From the NCBI RefSeq assembly GCF_003347665.1, contig NZ_QDGA01000002.1, forward strand, positions 186,001-250,000: a DNA stretch of 64,000 nucleotides. Direction: 5' to 3'. The notes beneath the pieces are model-generated. The model searched no databases. It was not told where the DNA came from and saw nothing but the letters and a program-made list of their open reading frames with translations. Below, piece after piece: positions 8,694 to 18,848 of the stretch; position 1 is the first letter of the stretch; each line of letters begins with the position of its first letter. Both the position numbers and the translations under genes were made by a program. Origin of the DNA: Microvirga calopogonii. GTDB taxonomy: Bacteria > Pseudomonadota > Alphaproteobacteria > Rhizobiales > Beijerinckiaceae.

Positions 8694-9743
8694 CTAGCCG
8701 CCATCCCGAACCGGTATGGCGACACGCACCAGGATGGCGGGATCGTCGAGCGGCCATTCCACATTCGCGTTGAGCTGGCGGGCGAGGGCTTTGAGAATGG
8801 TCCCGGACGCGCTCTCCTTCGCGTGCTGCTTCTCCTCCGGGCTGAAGGCATCGTCGGCGATCTGGAAGACCAGCGCGCCGTCCTCGATCCGCAACCGGAG
8901 CTTCAGCTTGCCCTGCCGCTCCTTGTAGGCATGGGTGAGCGCATTGACGACGATCTCGTTGAACAGGAGCGCCATGGCGGCGGCCTTGGCGGCTTCGACC
9001 TCCACGGTCTCGATCTCGAATTCCGGCGTGATCCTCACGCCCGGAATCGACGAGGTCAGTTCCTCGCAGAGTCCTTTCGCAAAACGCGACGCATCGAACC
9101 GGGTCGATCCCTGTCCGTCGTAGAGATCGCGGTGCGCGGCGGCCAGGGCCTGCATGCGCTCCTTCATGCGCCCGAGCACCTGACGCGCGGGCCCGTCCTC
9201 GGCCTGACGGTACTCGATGCCGATCAGGGAGAGCAGCAGCTGGAGATTGTTCTTCACCCGATGATCGAGTTCGTGCAGGAGCGCGGTGCGCTCGTCGAGC
9301 ATCTGCCGCAGGGCATCCTGCGCCCGCTCCTTCTCGCCGCGTTCGCGGGCCTCGGCCAGGGCCCGCAGCACGGTGGCGGGCAGCCTTTCGAGCTTGTCCT
9401 TCAGCACGTAATCCGTCGCCCCGCGCTTCAGGGCCTCGACGGCCACCTCTTCGCCGAGGGCGCCGGAGACGAAGACGAAAGGCGTGGCGCGGGACATCTC
9501 CCGGGCGATCTCGAGTGCGTGCAGGCCATCGAAGGCAGGCAGAAGGTAATCGGCGAGGATGAGATCCCAGGTCTCATCGCGGACCGCCCTCGTGAACTCG
9601 TCCGCCGACACCACCCGCTCGACCGATATAGGCAGCCGTGCATCGGTCAGGGTCTCTCTCACCAGCTCGGCATCGAGCGCGCTGTCCTCCAGAAGGAGGA
9701 TGCGCAGCACCCGGTCGGATGAGATGACGGAAGCCCGGTCCAT
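8694..9743 (-). CDS. receiver-HisKA_2 hybrid signalling protein
   Basis: A 349-residue protein with an N-terminal receiver domain (LEDS acidic pair, phospho-acceptor D65 in ILADYLLPAFDG, FVSGA, and lysine in YVLKDKL). A HisKA_2 dimerisation region follows (LLHELDHRVKNNLQLLLSLI) and a HATPase with FNEIVVNALTHAYKE. It has no membrane segment. REC plus HisKA_2 fits a phosphorelay intermediate that is phosphorylated by a kinase and passes the signal on. It is encoded 8 nt after the single receiver gene and abuts the HWE kinase gene, so the three are likely co-expressed with the phytochrome. Confidence 0.87.
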   Translation of the reverse strand: MDRASVISSDRVLRILLLEDSALDAELVRETLTDARLPISVERVVSADEFTRAVRDETWDLILADYLLPAFDGLHALEIAREMSRATPFVFVSGALGEEVAVEALKRGATDYVLKDKLERLPATVLRALAEARERGEKERAQDALRQMLDERTALLHELDHRVKNNLQLLLSLIGIEYRQAEDGPARQVLGRMKERMQALAAAHRDLYDGQGSTRFDASRFAKGLCEELTSSIPGVRITPEFEIETVEVEAAKAAAMALLFNEIVVNALTHAYKERQGKLKLRLRIEDGALVFQIADDAFSPEEKQHAKESASGTILKALARQLNANVEWPLDDPAILVRVAIPVRDGG

Positions 9744-9751
9744 CGGCAGCC

Positions 9752-10201
9752 TTAAGCGCCGTTGCGCCGCGGCGGCGGCTCGTTGAGGATCGCCCAGAAC
9801 ACGCCGAGGTCCTGGATCGCGTCGAAGAATTCGCGGAAGCCCACGGGCTTCACCACGAAGGCGTTCACGCCAAGCTCGTAGCTGCGTACGAGATCGCTCT
9901 CCTCCCGCGACGAGGTCAGCATGACGACCGGCGTCTGGCGCAGATGCGGATCGGCCTTGACCTTCTCCAGCACCTCGAGCCCGTCGATCTTCGGCAGCTT
10001 GAGGTCGAGCAGGACCACGGCCGGGTCGCTGGTGTTGCGGCTTTCATGCGCGCCGCGGCGATAGAGAAAGTCGAGCGCCTCCTCGCCGTCGCGCACCACG
10101 ACGACCTCGTTTGCGAGCTGGCTCTGCTCCAGGGCCGCCAGCGTCAGTTCGAGATCCTTCGGGTTGTCCTCAACCAGAAGGATCGGTTTCAGCTCCGCCA
10201 T
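9752..10201 (-). CDS. single-domain response regulator, Rcp1-like, partner of the phytochrome
   Basis: A 149-residue stand-alone receiver. The acidic pair is in LLVEDNP, the phospho-acceptor is D66 in VVLLDLKLPKIDG, followed by VMLTSS and the lysine in FVVKPVGF. The insertion between helices (RRGAHESRNTSDP) and the C-terminal F-A-I-L region resemble receivers encoded next to phytochrome kinases. Its start codon follows the bphP stop with no gap, the usual arrangement for the cognate regulator of a BphP kinase. There is no output domain, so it must act by protein contact or phosphotransfer. Confidence 0.9.
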   Translation of the reverse strand: MAELKPILLVEDNPKDLELTLAALEQSQLANEVVVVRDGEEALDFLYRRGAHESRNTSDPAVVLLDLKLPKIDGLEVLEKVKADPHLRQTPVVMLTSSREESDLVRSYELGVNAFVVKPVGFREFFDAIQDLGVFWAILNEPPPRRNGA

Positions 10202-12442
10202 TCACGCGGCTCCTTCACTCTGATCCGGCAGGGCGATGGAGAAGGTCGCTCCCTTGTCGAGCGCTCCCTCGGCCCAGGCCCGGCCTCCATGTCTTTCGAC
10301 GATCCGGCGGACATTGGCCAGCCCGATCCCCGTCCCCTCGAATTCTTCCATCCTGTGCAGGCGCTGGAACACGCCGAACAGCTTGTCGATGTACTTCATA
10401 TCGAACCCGACGCCGTTGTCGCGCACGAAATAGATCGTCTCCCCATCCTTGCGCGCGGAGCCGATTTCGATGCGCGCTTTCTCCCGGGTGCGGGTGTACT
10501 TTACCGCATTGTCGAGCAGATTTTCAAAGACCAGCCTGATCAGCACCGGATCGGCATTCACCGGCGGAAGGTCCCCGACGACCCACTGGATCCGACGCTC
10601 GCCCTGCTCCGCCGTGAGCTTCTGCCGGATCTCGTCGACGAGGCGGGCCACGTCCACCAGCCGGGGCTTCAGGGCCGTGCGGCCCATATGGGAGAAGCGC
10701 AGCAGGTTGTCGACCAGGGTTCCGGCCGTATAGGCAGCCTCGATGATCGTGTCGACGTAGCGCTTGCCCTTCTCGGACATGTCGGCCGCTTCCTGCTTCT
10801 TCAACAGCTCGGAATAGCCGACGATGTGGCGGAACGGGGCCCGCAGGTCGTGGGAGACCGAATAGGAGAAGGCCTCGAGCTCCTTGTTGCTGCGGCGCAG
10901 CTCCTCCGTGAGCGCCGCCATTTCCTCGGCCCGGCGCAGCACGATGCCCACGATGGCATTGCGCAGCTCCTTGACCGCCTCGACCTCGCTTCGGTCCCAG
11001 GGCAGCGAACGGTCCCGCACCGTCTCCTTCCAGATCTCGAAGGAGCGTCGGGGATGGAGCCTTAAAGTGCCCGCCTCCTCCTGGACGGGCTTCTGCGGAT
11101 TGCCGCCCCATTTCACGGTCTGCACGACCTCGGGGCGGAACCAGAGCACGTAGCTCGAATGCGCCTTCGAAACCGAGATGGAGAGAAGGCCGCTCGCCCG
11201 GTCGGCAAAGGCTTTCGCCGCCGGATAGACTGCTGAAAGATCGTCGGTGGCGAAAACATCCTCCTGGTGGTGTTCGGACAACCAGTCGAAGAGCGCCCGG
11301 ACCTGGTCCCTGTCGGGGGCTCGGCCGAGGCACCAGCAATGGTCCTGCGTCAGGACGGCGGCGCCCTGCGCACCAGCGAGCATCATCAGGTCGTCCGGGT
11401 GGTTCACGAGACCGGCGATGAAATGCTCCTCGGCCGCCATGTGGGCGAGGAGTCGAGTCTGCACGGCGCCGAGACGCACGCGGTCCTCGGCAAGCGTCGT
11501 GTTCTCCCGTGCCTCCAGCTGGAGCGAGAAGATCTGCGTGAGGAAGTCGCAGGCATTGCGCACCTGGAGCGAGACCCGCTTCGGATCCCTGTTGTGGCAG
11601 GAGATCAGGCCCCACAGCTCACCGTCGCGCAGGATCGAGATCGACATGGAGGCAAGCGTCCCCATGTTGCGCATGTATTCGAGATGCACGGGCGAGACGC
11701 TGCGCAGCACCGAGTCGCTCAGGTCCAAAGGCGCGGGATCGTGCGACTGGATGGGAACGGGCGTGTAACCGGCATCGGGAATGATGCGCAGGCGGTTGCG
11801 CCGGTAGAGCTCCCGCGCCTGGGCCGGGATGTCGGAGGCCGGGAAGCGCAGGTCGAGATAGGACGGCAGCACATCGTTGCGGTCCTCGGCGATGACGGTG
11901 CCGTTCCACTGCTCGTCGAAGCGGTAGATCAGCACCCGGTCGAAGTCGGTCATGCGGCGGATGTCCTGCGCGGCCAGACCGCACAGGACCTCGATGCTCG
12001 ACGCGCCCTGCAGCTGCTCCACGAACCGGCGCAGGGTGGGATAGAGCGCATCGATGCTGGAGACCGAACCGACGGGAGGCTCCTCCAGCTCGAGAATCGC
12101 GCAATCGCCCGAGCGGGAAATCACCGCCTCGAAAAACCGCTCCTCGTGAGTCGTCCTGACCCGGATGGTCCGGACGAAGCGGGAGTTTCCCGCCGTCGGC
12201 GGATCATCCAGCTGCGCCTCGAATTCCGCATTCAGGGCCGGCAGCACCTGGGCGAAGGGCCGGTCGAGCACATCGGCCGCCTGGAAGCCGAAAACCTCCG
12301 CGAGGTTGGCGCTCGCATAGGCGACCGTCCTATCGGACAGCCTGATCGCGAGAAGGATGCCGTGCGGCTGGACGCTGCCCGGAATGTGGATCGGCTCCCG
12401 CTCGCAGGCGGTCGGATCGATATCTTGCATTTGCAGGGTCAT
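10202..12442 (-). CDS. bphP: bacteriophytochrome histidine kinase
   Basis: A 746-residue red/far-red photoreceptor. The N-terminal PAS-like domain has the biliverdin-binding cysteine C13 (DPTACEREPIHIPG). The GAF domain holds the PASDIPAQARELY signature, and a PHY domain follows. The kinase has the phospho-histidine in SYSVSHDLRAPFRHIVGY, the N box ENLLDNAVKYT and the G boxes DNGVGFD and GTGIGLA. The ATG at 12442 overlaps the heme oxygenase stop as ATGA, so translation is probably coupled; a GTG at 12454 is an alternative start. The adjacent heme oxygenase supplies biliverdin. Confidence 0.95.
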   Translation of the reverse strand: MTLQMQDIDPTACEREPIHIPGSVQPHGILLAIRLSDRTVAYASANLAEVFGFQAADVLDRPFAQVLPALNAEFEAQLDDPPTAGNSRFVRTIRVRTTHEERFFEAVISRSGDCAILELEEPPVGSVSSIDALYPTLRRFVEQLQGASSIEVLCGLAAQDIRRMTDFDRVLIYRFDEQWNGTVIAEDRNDVLPSYLDLRFPASDIPAQARELYRRNRLRIIPDAGYTPVPIQSHDPAPLDLSDSVLRSVSPVHLEYMRNMGTLASMSISILRDGELWGLISCHNRDPKRVSLQVRNACDFLTQIFSLQLEARENTTLAEDRVRLGAVQTRLLAHMAAEEHFIAGLVNHPDDLMMLAGAQGAAVLTQDHCWCLGRAPDRDQVRALFDWLSEHHQEDVFATDDLSAVYPAAKAFADRASGLLSISVSKAHSSYVLWFRPEVVQTVKWGGNPQKPVQEEAGTLRLHPRRSFEIWKETVRDRSLPWDRSEVEAVKELRNAIVGIVLRRAEEMAALTEELRRSNKELEAFSYSVSHDLRAPFRHIVGYSELLKKQEAADMSEKGKRYVDTIIEAAYTAGTLVDNLLRFSHMGRTALKPRLVDVARLVDEIRQKLTAEQGERRIQWVVGDLPPVNADPVLIRLVFENLLDNAVKYTRTREKARIEIGSARKDGETIYFVRDNGVGFDMKYIDKLFGVFQRLHRMEEFEGTGIGLANVRRIVERHGGRAWAEGALDKGATFSIALPDQSEGAA

Positions 12443-13005
12443 GGGGTCTCGCACAGCCAGTCATGCATCACGGTGAAGGTATCCTGTGCGGCCCCGACGA
12501 TCAGATCGTCGGCCTCCGGCGACGAGGCTTCGAGCAGCACCGTGCCGAACGACTTCCACATGGCAGCAACATTTCGTCCATAGCTGCGGAAATAGGCACA
12601 GCCCGTTTCCGCCGTCAGTCCAAGCCGGTTCTCCACCTCGCGCGCAATGATGGCGCCGCCGAGCGTGGAGCCCTCGACCACATACATGCTCCCCAGCACC
12701 GCTTCCGGGGCCGGCAGAGGCATGAGAGGACGGCATTGTGGCAAACCCATGATGTCGTCAGATTTTAGTCCTAGAGCCTTGAGATCTCCGGCGAGGAGCC
12801 GGGTCTTGCAGCGGCTTTGAAAGAAGGCCCGGTCGGGCGCCCGATCAGTAGCCTCGTCCTCCCAGGCCTTGTGGAAGCCGTAGAAGCGGATCAGCAGGTC
12901 CCTGTAAGTCTCGCGCGATGCGATCCGGCGGTCGAGATCCATCGCGGCCTCGATCCGATCATGCGCATCACGGGTTTCGATCTTCAACCGTTCGAGAAGC
13001 GTCAT
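12439..13005 (-). CDS. biliverdin-producing heme oxygenase
   Basis: A 188-residue protein of bacterial heme oxygenase size. The proximal heme-ligand histidine is H15 in ETRDAHDRIE, and the distal helix is GSMYVVEGSTLGGAII. It would cleave heme to biliverdin, CO and iron, providing the chromophore for the bacteriophytochrome encoded immediately downstream with an ATGA overlap. Its own start overlaps the stop of the upstream osmoprotectant permease gene (ATGA at 13005-13002), so it belongs to the same translationally coupled run. Confidence 0.92.
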   Translation of the reverse strand: MTLLERLKIETRDAHDRIEAAMDLDRRIASRETYRDLLIRFYGFHKAWEDEATDRAPDRAFFQSRCKTRLLAGDLKALGLKSDDIMGLPQCRPLMPLPAPEAVLGSMYVVEGSTLGGAIIAREVENRLGLTAETGCAYFRSYGRNVAAMWKSFGTVLLEASSPEADDLIVGAAQDTFTVMHDWLCETP

Positions 13006-13757
13006 GTCACCTCATCCGCAGGGCGGCCCAGCTTTGCGGCGACGAGTCGCTCGATCATTCCCAATCCGTCGTGGATCAGAACCGCGAGCAGCGCAACCAC
13101 CAATCCGCCCTGCAACACGAAAGCGACGTTGTTGGATTGAAGGCCCGCGATGATGACCTCGCCCAACCCCTTGGCCGCCACCGTCGAGCCGATGGTGGCT
13201 GTCCCTAAGCTGATGATCACCGAAAGGCGGATCCCCGCCAGGATCACCGGAAGCGCGAGCGGCAGCTCCACCTGGAACAGGCGCTGGCGCGGGTTCATGC
13301 CCATGCCCTTGGCGGCCTCGAGCGTCTGCGGCGATACTTCCATCAGGCCGGTGAGCGTGTTCTCGAAGATCGGCAGGAGCCCGTAGAGAAACAGCGCGAT
13401 GAAGGTCGGTTTCTCGCCGAAGCCGACGAGCGGCACCGCGATCGCCAGAACCGCGACGGGCGGGAAGGTCTGCCCGATATTCACCAGGCTGCGCGACAGC
13501 GGCAGGAACTCGCGTCCCGAAGGCCGTGTGACGAAGACGCCGAGCCCCAGGGCCAGGATCGTGCTCGCAAGCGTCGCCAGGAACACGATGCGCAGATGCG
13601 AAAGGGTCAGGGAGAGCAGGCTGCCCTGATTGTAGATCGCCGGCGCGCCATTCGCGGTCAGCGGCCGGAACACGGGGGCGAAAAGCTGCGGCGCGGCGAT
13701 GAAGAGCACCAGCAGAATCAGCGCCGCCCCGCGCCAGATCAGCGAACGCCCGCTCAT
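13002..13757 (-). CDS. yehW: osmoprotectant ABC transporter permease, YehW type
   Basis: A 251-residue permease with about six hydrophobic segments and the BPD_transp_1 EAA-type loop (EAAKGMGMNPRQRLFQVELPLALPVILAGIR). The DUP and order of genes (binding protein, large permease, ATPase, small permease) match the yehZYXW quaternary-amine uptake system of Escherichia coli. It overlaps the ATPase gene upstream and the heme oxygenase gene downstream by four bases each. The substrate is probably glycine betaine or a related compound; this is inferred from family only. Confidence 0.85.
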   Translation of the reverse strand: MSGRSLIWRGAALILLVLFIAAPQLFAPVFRPLTANGAPAIYNQGSLLSLTLSHLRIVFLATLASTILALGLGVFVTRPSGREFLPLSRSLVNIGQTFPPVAVLAIAVPLVGFGEKPTFIALFLYGLLPIFENTLTGLMEVSPQTLEAAKGMGMNPRQRLFQVELPLALPVILAGIRLSVIISLGTATIGSTVAAKGLGEVIIAGLQSNNVAFVLQGGLVVALLAVLIHDGLGMIERLVAAKLGRPADEVT

Positions 13758-14692
13758 GGAACGGACCGCCCATGCGCCACGATGCCCGTCACGCTGACGC
13801 GACCGACGACAGCACCGGATGCGTCAGCAACGGGCAATGCCTCACGTCCCGCCCAGATCAGCCGCGAGAGAGCATCCCGTAGGGAATCCGTGACGAGGAT
13901 GGGTTCTCCCTCGGCGTCTCCGGCTTCCAGAGCCTCCCGCACCTTCAGCAGGGACAGAAGACGGAACGGCCGCTCAGCCGTGCCCACGAGCTGCTCGACG
14001 AATGCCTCCGCCGGACGCGTCAGCAGTTCGGCGGGCGTTGCGTATTGCAGGAGTCGCGCCTGATCCATCACGGCGATCCTGTCGCCCAGCTGGAACGCCT
14101 CGTTCATGTCGTGCGTGACGAGGACCACCGTCGTGCCGAGACGGCGCTGGATGGCGACGAGATCGTCCTGCGCCTTGCTGCGGATGACCGGATCGAGCGC
14201 GCCGAACGGCTCGTCCATCAACAGCACCGCGGGCTTTGCCGCCAAGGCGCGCGCAACGCCGACGCGCTGCTGCTGCCCGCCTGACAATTCGTGCGGAAAT
14301 TTTTTCGCGAATTCCGCCGGGTCGAGCTGGAAGAGGTCGAGCAGCTCCTCGACGCGAGCCGCGATCCGCCGTTTGTCCCAGCCGAGAAGGCGCGGCACGG
14401 TGGCGATGTTCTCGGCGACATTGCGGTGAGGGAACAACCCGTAGCCCTGGATCACGTAGCCGATCCGGTGCCGCAGCTGATCCTCCGGGATCGCCATGGT
14501 GTCCTGGCCGTCGATGAGCACGCGGCCCTGGCTCGGCTCCACGAGCCGGTTGATCATGCGCAGCAGGGTCGACTTGCCCGCGCCCGACGTGCCGACAACG
14601 ACGGTGATCGTTCCCTCGTCGACCCGGAGCGACACGTCGTCGACCACGATTGTGGCGCCGTAGCGTTTGGTGAGGTGCTCGATCTCGATCAT
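13754..14692 (-). CDS. yehX: osmoprotectant ABC transporter ATP-binding protein, YehX type
   Basis: A 312-residue ATPase with Walker A GTSGAGKST, Q-loop VIQGYGLFPH, ABC signature LSGGQQQRVGVARAL, Walker B VLLMDEPFGALD and switch His in VLVTHD. A C-terminal regulatory tail of CBS type follows (about 240-312, VTDSLRDALSRLIWAGREALPV). The start MIEIEHLTKRYG at 14692 is the family start. The frame stays open far upstream, but that part is a shadow of the larger permease. ATGA overlaps join it to both permease genes. Confidence 0.92.
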   Translation of the reverse strand: MIEIEHLTKRYGATIVVDDVSLRVDEGTITVVVGTSGAGKSTLLRMINRLVEPSQGRVLIDGQDTMAIPEDQLRHRIGYVIQGYGLFPHRNVAENIATVPRLLGWDKRRIAARVEELLDLFQLDPAEFAKKFPHELSGGQQQRVGVARALAAKPAVLLMDEPFGALDPVIRSKAQDDLVAIQRRLGTTVVLVTHDMNEAFQLGDRIAVMDQARLLQYATPAELLTRPAEAFVEQLVGTAERPFRLLSLLKVREALEAGDAEGEPILVTDSLRDALSRLIWAGREALPVADASGAVVGRVSVTGIVAHGRSVP

Positions 14693-15891
14693 GGAGAACC
14701 CCGTCTGGTCAGATCGATGATCGCATCGAGGATGATGGCGGCGGCAAACGACAGGGCGACCGTGGGAATCGCGCCCAGGAGCACGAGGTCGATGGCCGTC
14801 TGGCCGATGCCCTGGAACACGAAAGTGCCGAAGCCCCCTCCCCCGATCAGCGCCGCCACGGTGGCCAATCCGAGGTTCTGCACCATCACGATGCGGATGC
14901 CGGCCAGGATGACGGGCAGCGCCAGGGGCAGTTCCACCTGCCACAGGCGCTGGCGCGCGGACAATCCCATGCCGCGCGCCGCATCGGTCACGGCCGCCGG
15001 GACCTGCTTCAATCCGGTCACCGTGTTGGCGACGACCGGCAGCAGGGAATAGAGAAAGAGCGCGATGAAGGCGGGCGCGGCCCCGATGCCGCGAACGCCC
15101 AGAGCCGCCGCCAGGGGCACATGCGCGGCAAGATAACCGAGCGGTGCGATCAGGATGCCGAAGAGCGCGATGCTCGGAACCGTCTGGACGATGTTGAGCA
15201 CCTGGAGGATCGCGTTTCGCAACCGCTGGACGCGATGCCCCAGAATGCCCAGCGGCAGACCGACGAGGCAGGCGGCGACCATCGATCCGAACGCCAGCCA
15301 CAGATGCTCGCGCGCCTCGCGCCAGAAGGTGTCCGCCCGGCTGGCATATTCCTTGAGGAGCGAGAGGTCGTCCCAGGCGCCCGAGACGAGCAGCAGTGCA
15401 ATCGCGCCCGCCGCCACCGCGAGGGCGGCGAGCCTCACCCAGGGAGAGAGGCGCAGCCGCGTCAACGCATCGGCCGCGAGCAGCGCGAAGGCCAGGGCCA
15501 GGAGCCAGAAGCCCAGGGACGGCGAGACGCGCGCAAACGAGTTGCCGGGCGGCGTGACGAATCCGGCCGACCATCCGACCGCTGGGAAGATCGTACACAG
15601 GCCGAGGGACGCGGCCGCGAGGCGGATCAACGGCGTGCGGACCAAGGCCGCGCACAACGCCACGCCGAGCGCCACGACCATCACACCGACCGCGCCCGAC
15701 GACGGCAGCGCATCGGCCAGCATCCGCCCCTCGGCGGCCACGATGCGGTTGGCCCGGTACACGACGAAGGGCGAGGCGAAGAGCGCAACGCCGATCAGGA
15801 TGGCGATCACGCTCCCGAGCCGATCCAGGGACAGGGAGGAACGCGAGGAAGACATGCCGGGAGCGGTCGCTCGGGAAGAGATCGTATTCAC
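14689..15891 (-). CDS. yehY: osmoprotectant ABC transporter large permease, YehY type
   Basis: A 400-residue membrane protein, longer than the other permease because of extra N-terminal membrane helices (about 30-170), as in YehY. The C-terminal half holds the transporter permease domain with the EAA-like loop DAARGMGLSARQRLWQVELPLALPVILAGIR, almost the same motif as in the YehW partner. The start is ATG at 15891; an internal ATG at 15855 is possible. It overlaps the ATPase gene by ATGA. It is the first gene of the coupled run, with a repeat and the binding-protein gene upstream. Confidence 0.87.
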   Translation of the reverse strand: MNTISSRATAPGMSSSRSSLSLDRLGSVIAILIGVALFASPFVVYRANRIVAAEGRMLADALPSSGAVGVMVVALGVALCAALVRTPLIRLAAASLGLCTIFPAVGWSAGFVTPPGNSFARVSPSLGFWLLALAFALLAADALTRLRLSPWVRLAALAVAAGAIALLLVSGAWDDLSLLKEYASRADTFWREAREHLWLAFGSMVAACLVGLPLGILGHRVQRLRNAILQVLNIVQTVPSIALFGILIAPLGYLAAHVPLAAALGVRGIGAAPAFIALFLYSLLPVVANTVTGLKQVPAAVTDAARGMGLSARQRLWQVELPLALPVILAGIRIVMVQNLGLATVAALIGGGGFGTFVFQGIGQTAIDLVLLGAIPTVALSFAAAIILDAIIDLTRRGSP

Positions 15892-16002
15892 AAAGTTTCC
15901 GGCTCTTATCGCGCAGTCTGGGTCCTGAGAGTACGGCTCATCCGTCTGTTTGCCGAGTCCTCATCCTGAGAGTCTGGTTCATAAGCAGGCTCTTCCCTGA
16001 GC

Positions 16003-16128
16003 CCTCATCCTGAGGAGGTCACTTCAGTGACCGTCTCGAGATCCCGGACGATGTCCGGGCACGAGGGCGCCTCCCGTGCTCTCTGGATGATCCTTCGAGA
16101 TGGTGCTTCGCACCTCCTCAGGATGAGG
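16003..16128. repeat. intergenic inverted repeat (CCTCATCCTGAGGAG family), copy 1
   Basis: The segment begins CCTCATCCTGAGGAGG and ends CCTCCTCAGGATGAGG, which are inverse complements; the interior also pairs in part. The same family occurs at 63564-63663. A truncated half (CCTCATCCTGAGAG) is seen at 15957. It fills most of the gap between the binding-protein gene and yehY and could form a strong hairpin in the transcript, tuning expression of the two halves of the transporter. Confidence 0.7.
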
Positions 16129-16185
16129 TCGGAGGTTGATGAGCCACCTCCGAAACCAGAGCCTCAGATCGTTTCAGGAAACCCA

Positions 16186-17100
16186 TCATTTCAGGAACCC
16201 CTTGGACTTCAGGTAATCCGTCGCCACCGCCTTGGCGGGCTCGCCGCCCACCTGGACGCGGGCGTTCAGCCCCTGGAGCGTGGTGAGATCGAGGGATGCG
16301 AAGACGGGCTTCAGGATTTCGGCGATCTTCGGGTTCTCCTTCAGGACGGATTCGCGGATGATCGGCGCCGGGGCATAAACCGGCTGCACGTTCTTGTCGT
16401 CCGCCAGCACCGTGAGACCCGACGGAGCGATGCCGCCATCGGTGCCGTAGACCATGGCCGCGTTGGCGCCGTTGGTTTGCTCGGCCGCCGCCTTGATGGT
16501 GGCTGCCGTGTCGCCGCCGGAAAGCACGATGAGCTGTTCCGGCTTCATCTTGAAGTCATAGGTCTTCTGGAAGGCCGGCAGGGCCGCGTCCGAATTCACG
16601 AATTCGGCGGAGGCTGCCAGCACCACCTTGCCGCCCTTCGTCACCCACTGGCCGAACTCGGACAGGGTCTTCAGCTTGTTGGAATCGGCCACGTCCTTAC
16701 GCAGCGCGATGGCCCAGGTGTTGTTGGCCGGCGACGGATCGAGCCAGACGATCTTGTTGGCGTCGTAATCGAGCTTCTTGGCCATCTCGAAGCCCTTGGC
16801 CGCGTCCTTCCAGACCGGATCGTCCGCCTTGTTGAAGAAGAAGCCCGCGTTGCCGGTATATTCGGGATAGATGTCGATCTCGCCCGCCGTGATCGCCTTG
16901 CGCACCACTGGGGTGGCCCCGAGTTGGATCCGGTCCTGGGTCTTGATGCCGTTGGCCTCGAGGGTCAGCAGGATGATGTTGCCCAGAACCGAGCCTTCCG
17001 TGTCGATCTTCGAAGAGACGACCACGTCGGCCCTGGCGGCACCCGCCCCAGCGAGCGCCAGTGCGGCGGCAAAGGTGAGCGATGTGAGGACGGTCTTCAT
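16186..17100 (-). CDS. yehZ: osmoprotectant ABC transporter substrate-binding protein, YehZ/OsmF type
   Basis: A 304-residue periplasmic protein with a signal peptide cleaved after about ARA (residue 24). The mature part has the OpuAC-type pattern DVVVSSKIDTEGSVLGNIIL, ITAGEIDIYPEYTGNAGFFF and NNTWAIALRK, typical of glycine betaine/choline-binding proteins of the YehZ branch. Translation starts at ATG 17100. The two permeases and the ATPase lie downstream, separated only by a repeat-containing gap, so all four probably form one transporter. The ligand is inferred, not shown. Confidence 0.88.
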   Translation of the reverse strand: MKTVLTSLTFAAALALAGAGAARADVVVSSKIDTEGSVLGNIILLTLEANGIKTQDRIQLGATPVVRKAITAGEIDIYPEYTGNAGFFFNKADDPVWKDAAKGFEMAKKLDYDANKIVWLDPSPANNTWAIALRKDVADSNKLKTLSEFGQWVTKGGKVVLAASAEFVNSDAALPAFQKTYDFKMKPEQLIVLSGGDTAATIKAAAEQTNGANAAMVYGTDGGIAPSGLTVLADDKNVQPVYAPAPIIRESVLKENPKIAEILKPVFASLDLTTLQGLNARVQVGGEPAKAVATDYLKSKGFLK

Positions 17101-17219
17101 GCGAAACCCCTTGAGAAACCTTGCCCGGCTGTTTTTAGGACAGTCGGGCCGTTTAGGCAGGGGGGAGGCTCATGAAGAATGTGGGCGGAGGTTAAAAACT
17201 TCGTGTGGCGGCAAAAGAT

Positions 17220-17252
17220 CCCCGCCGGAGGAACGCTCGTCCTCCGGCGGGG
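17220..17252 (-). terminator. rho-independent terminator after DUF4170/aceA
   Basis: A perfect 13-bp stem (CCCCGCCGGAGGA with TCCTCCGGCGGGG) and a 7-nt loop are followed, on the minus strand, by ATCTTTTG. It lies 28 bp after the DUF4170 stop and well before the binding-protein start at 17100, so it most likely ends the aceA-DUF4170 transcript. Confidence 0.75.
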
Positions 17253-17280
17253 CTGACCGTGAGCGTCTGCTATGGCCTCT

Positions 17281-17490
17281 TCAGGCGCTCAGGGTCGACG
17301 GAGGCTCCTGGGCGATGGTGAAGCGGACCTGCGCCTGGGGGCGGTGATCCTCGGACAGGGTGCGCCAGGTGCGCTCGGCCTCGGTGCGGCTCTCGAAGGG
17401 GCCGACGACCCGCTCGGTGCCCTGGACGATGGTCTCGCAGTCGCAGGAGGTGTACTCGCCGCCGACCACCCAGAAACGTGACTTCATCAT
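17281..17490 (-). CDS. DUF4170 protein
   Basis: A 69-residue protein, MMKSRFWVVGGEYTSCDCET onward, with VVGPFESRTEAERTWRTLSEDHRP. This is the short SPOR-like pattern of the DUF4170 family found in alphaproteobacteria. The ATG at 17490 follows GGAGATCGTC, so it is preferred over the in-frame ATG at 17502. The gene is 38 bp downstream of aceA on the same strand and ahead of a strong terminator, so it is probably in the same transcript. Function is unknown. Confidence 0.8.
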   Translation of the reverse strand: MMKSRFWVVGGEYTSCDCETIVQGTERVVGPFESRTEAERTWRTLSEDHRPQAQVRFTIAQEPPSTLSA

Positions 17491-17528
17491 GACGATCTCC
17501 ATTGGTGCAAAGGGTTTGAAAGGCTGGA

Positions 17529-18848
<1,320 letters not shown>

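Noticed and set aside
13754..15655. Single 633-residue protein including the ATPase
   Set aside because: The N-terminal 320 residues are an out-of-frame reading of the permease gene. The ATPase starts at 14692 with a typical MIEIEHLTKRYG and an ATGA overlap.
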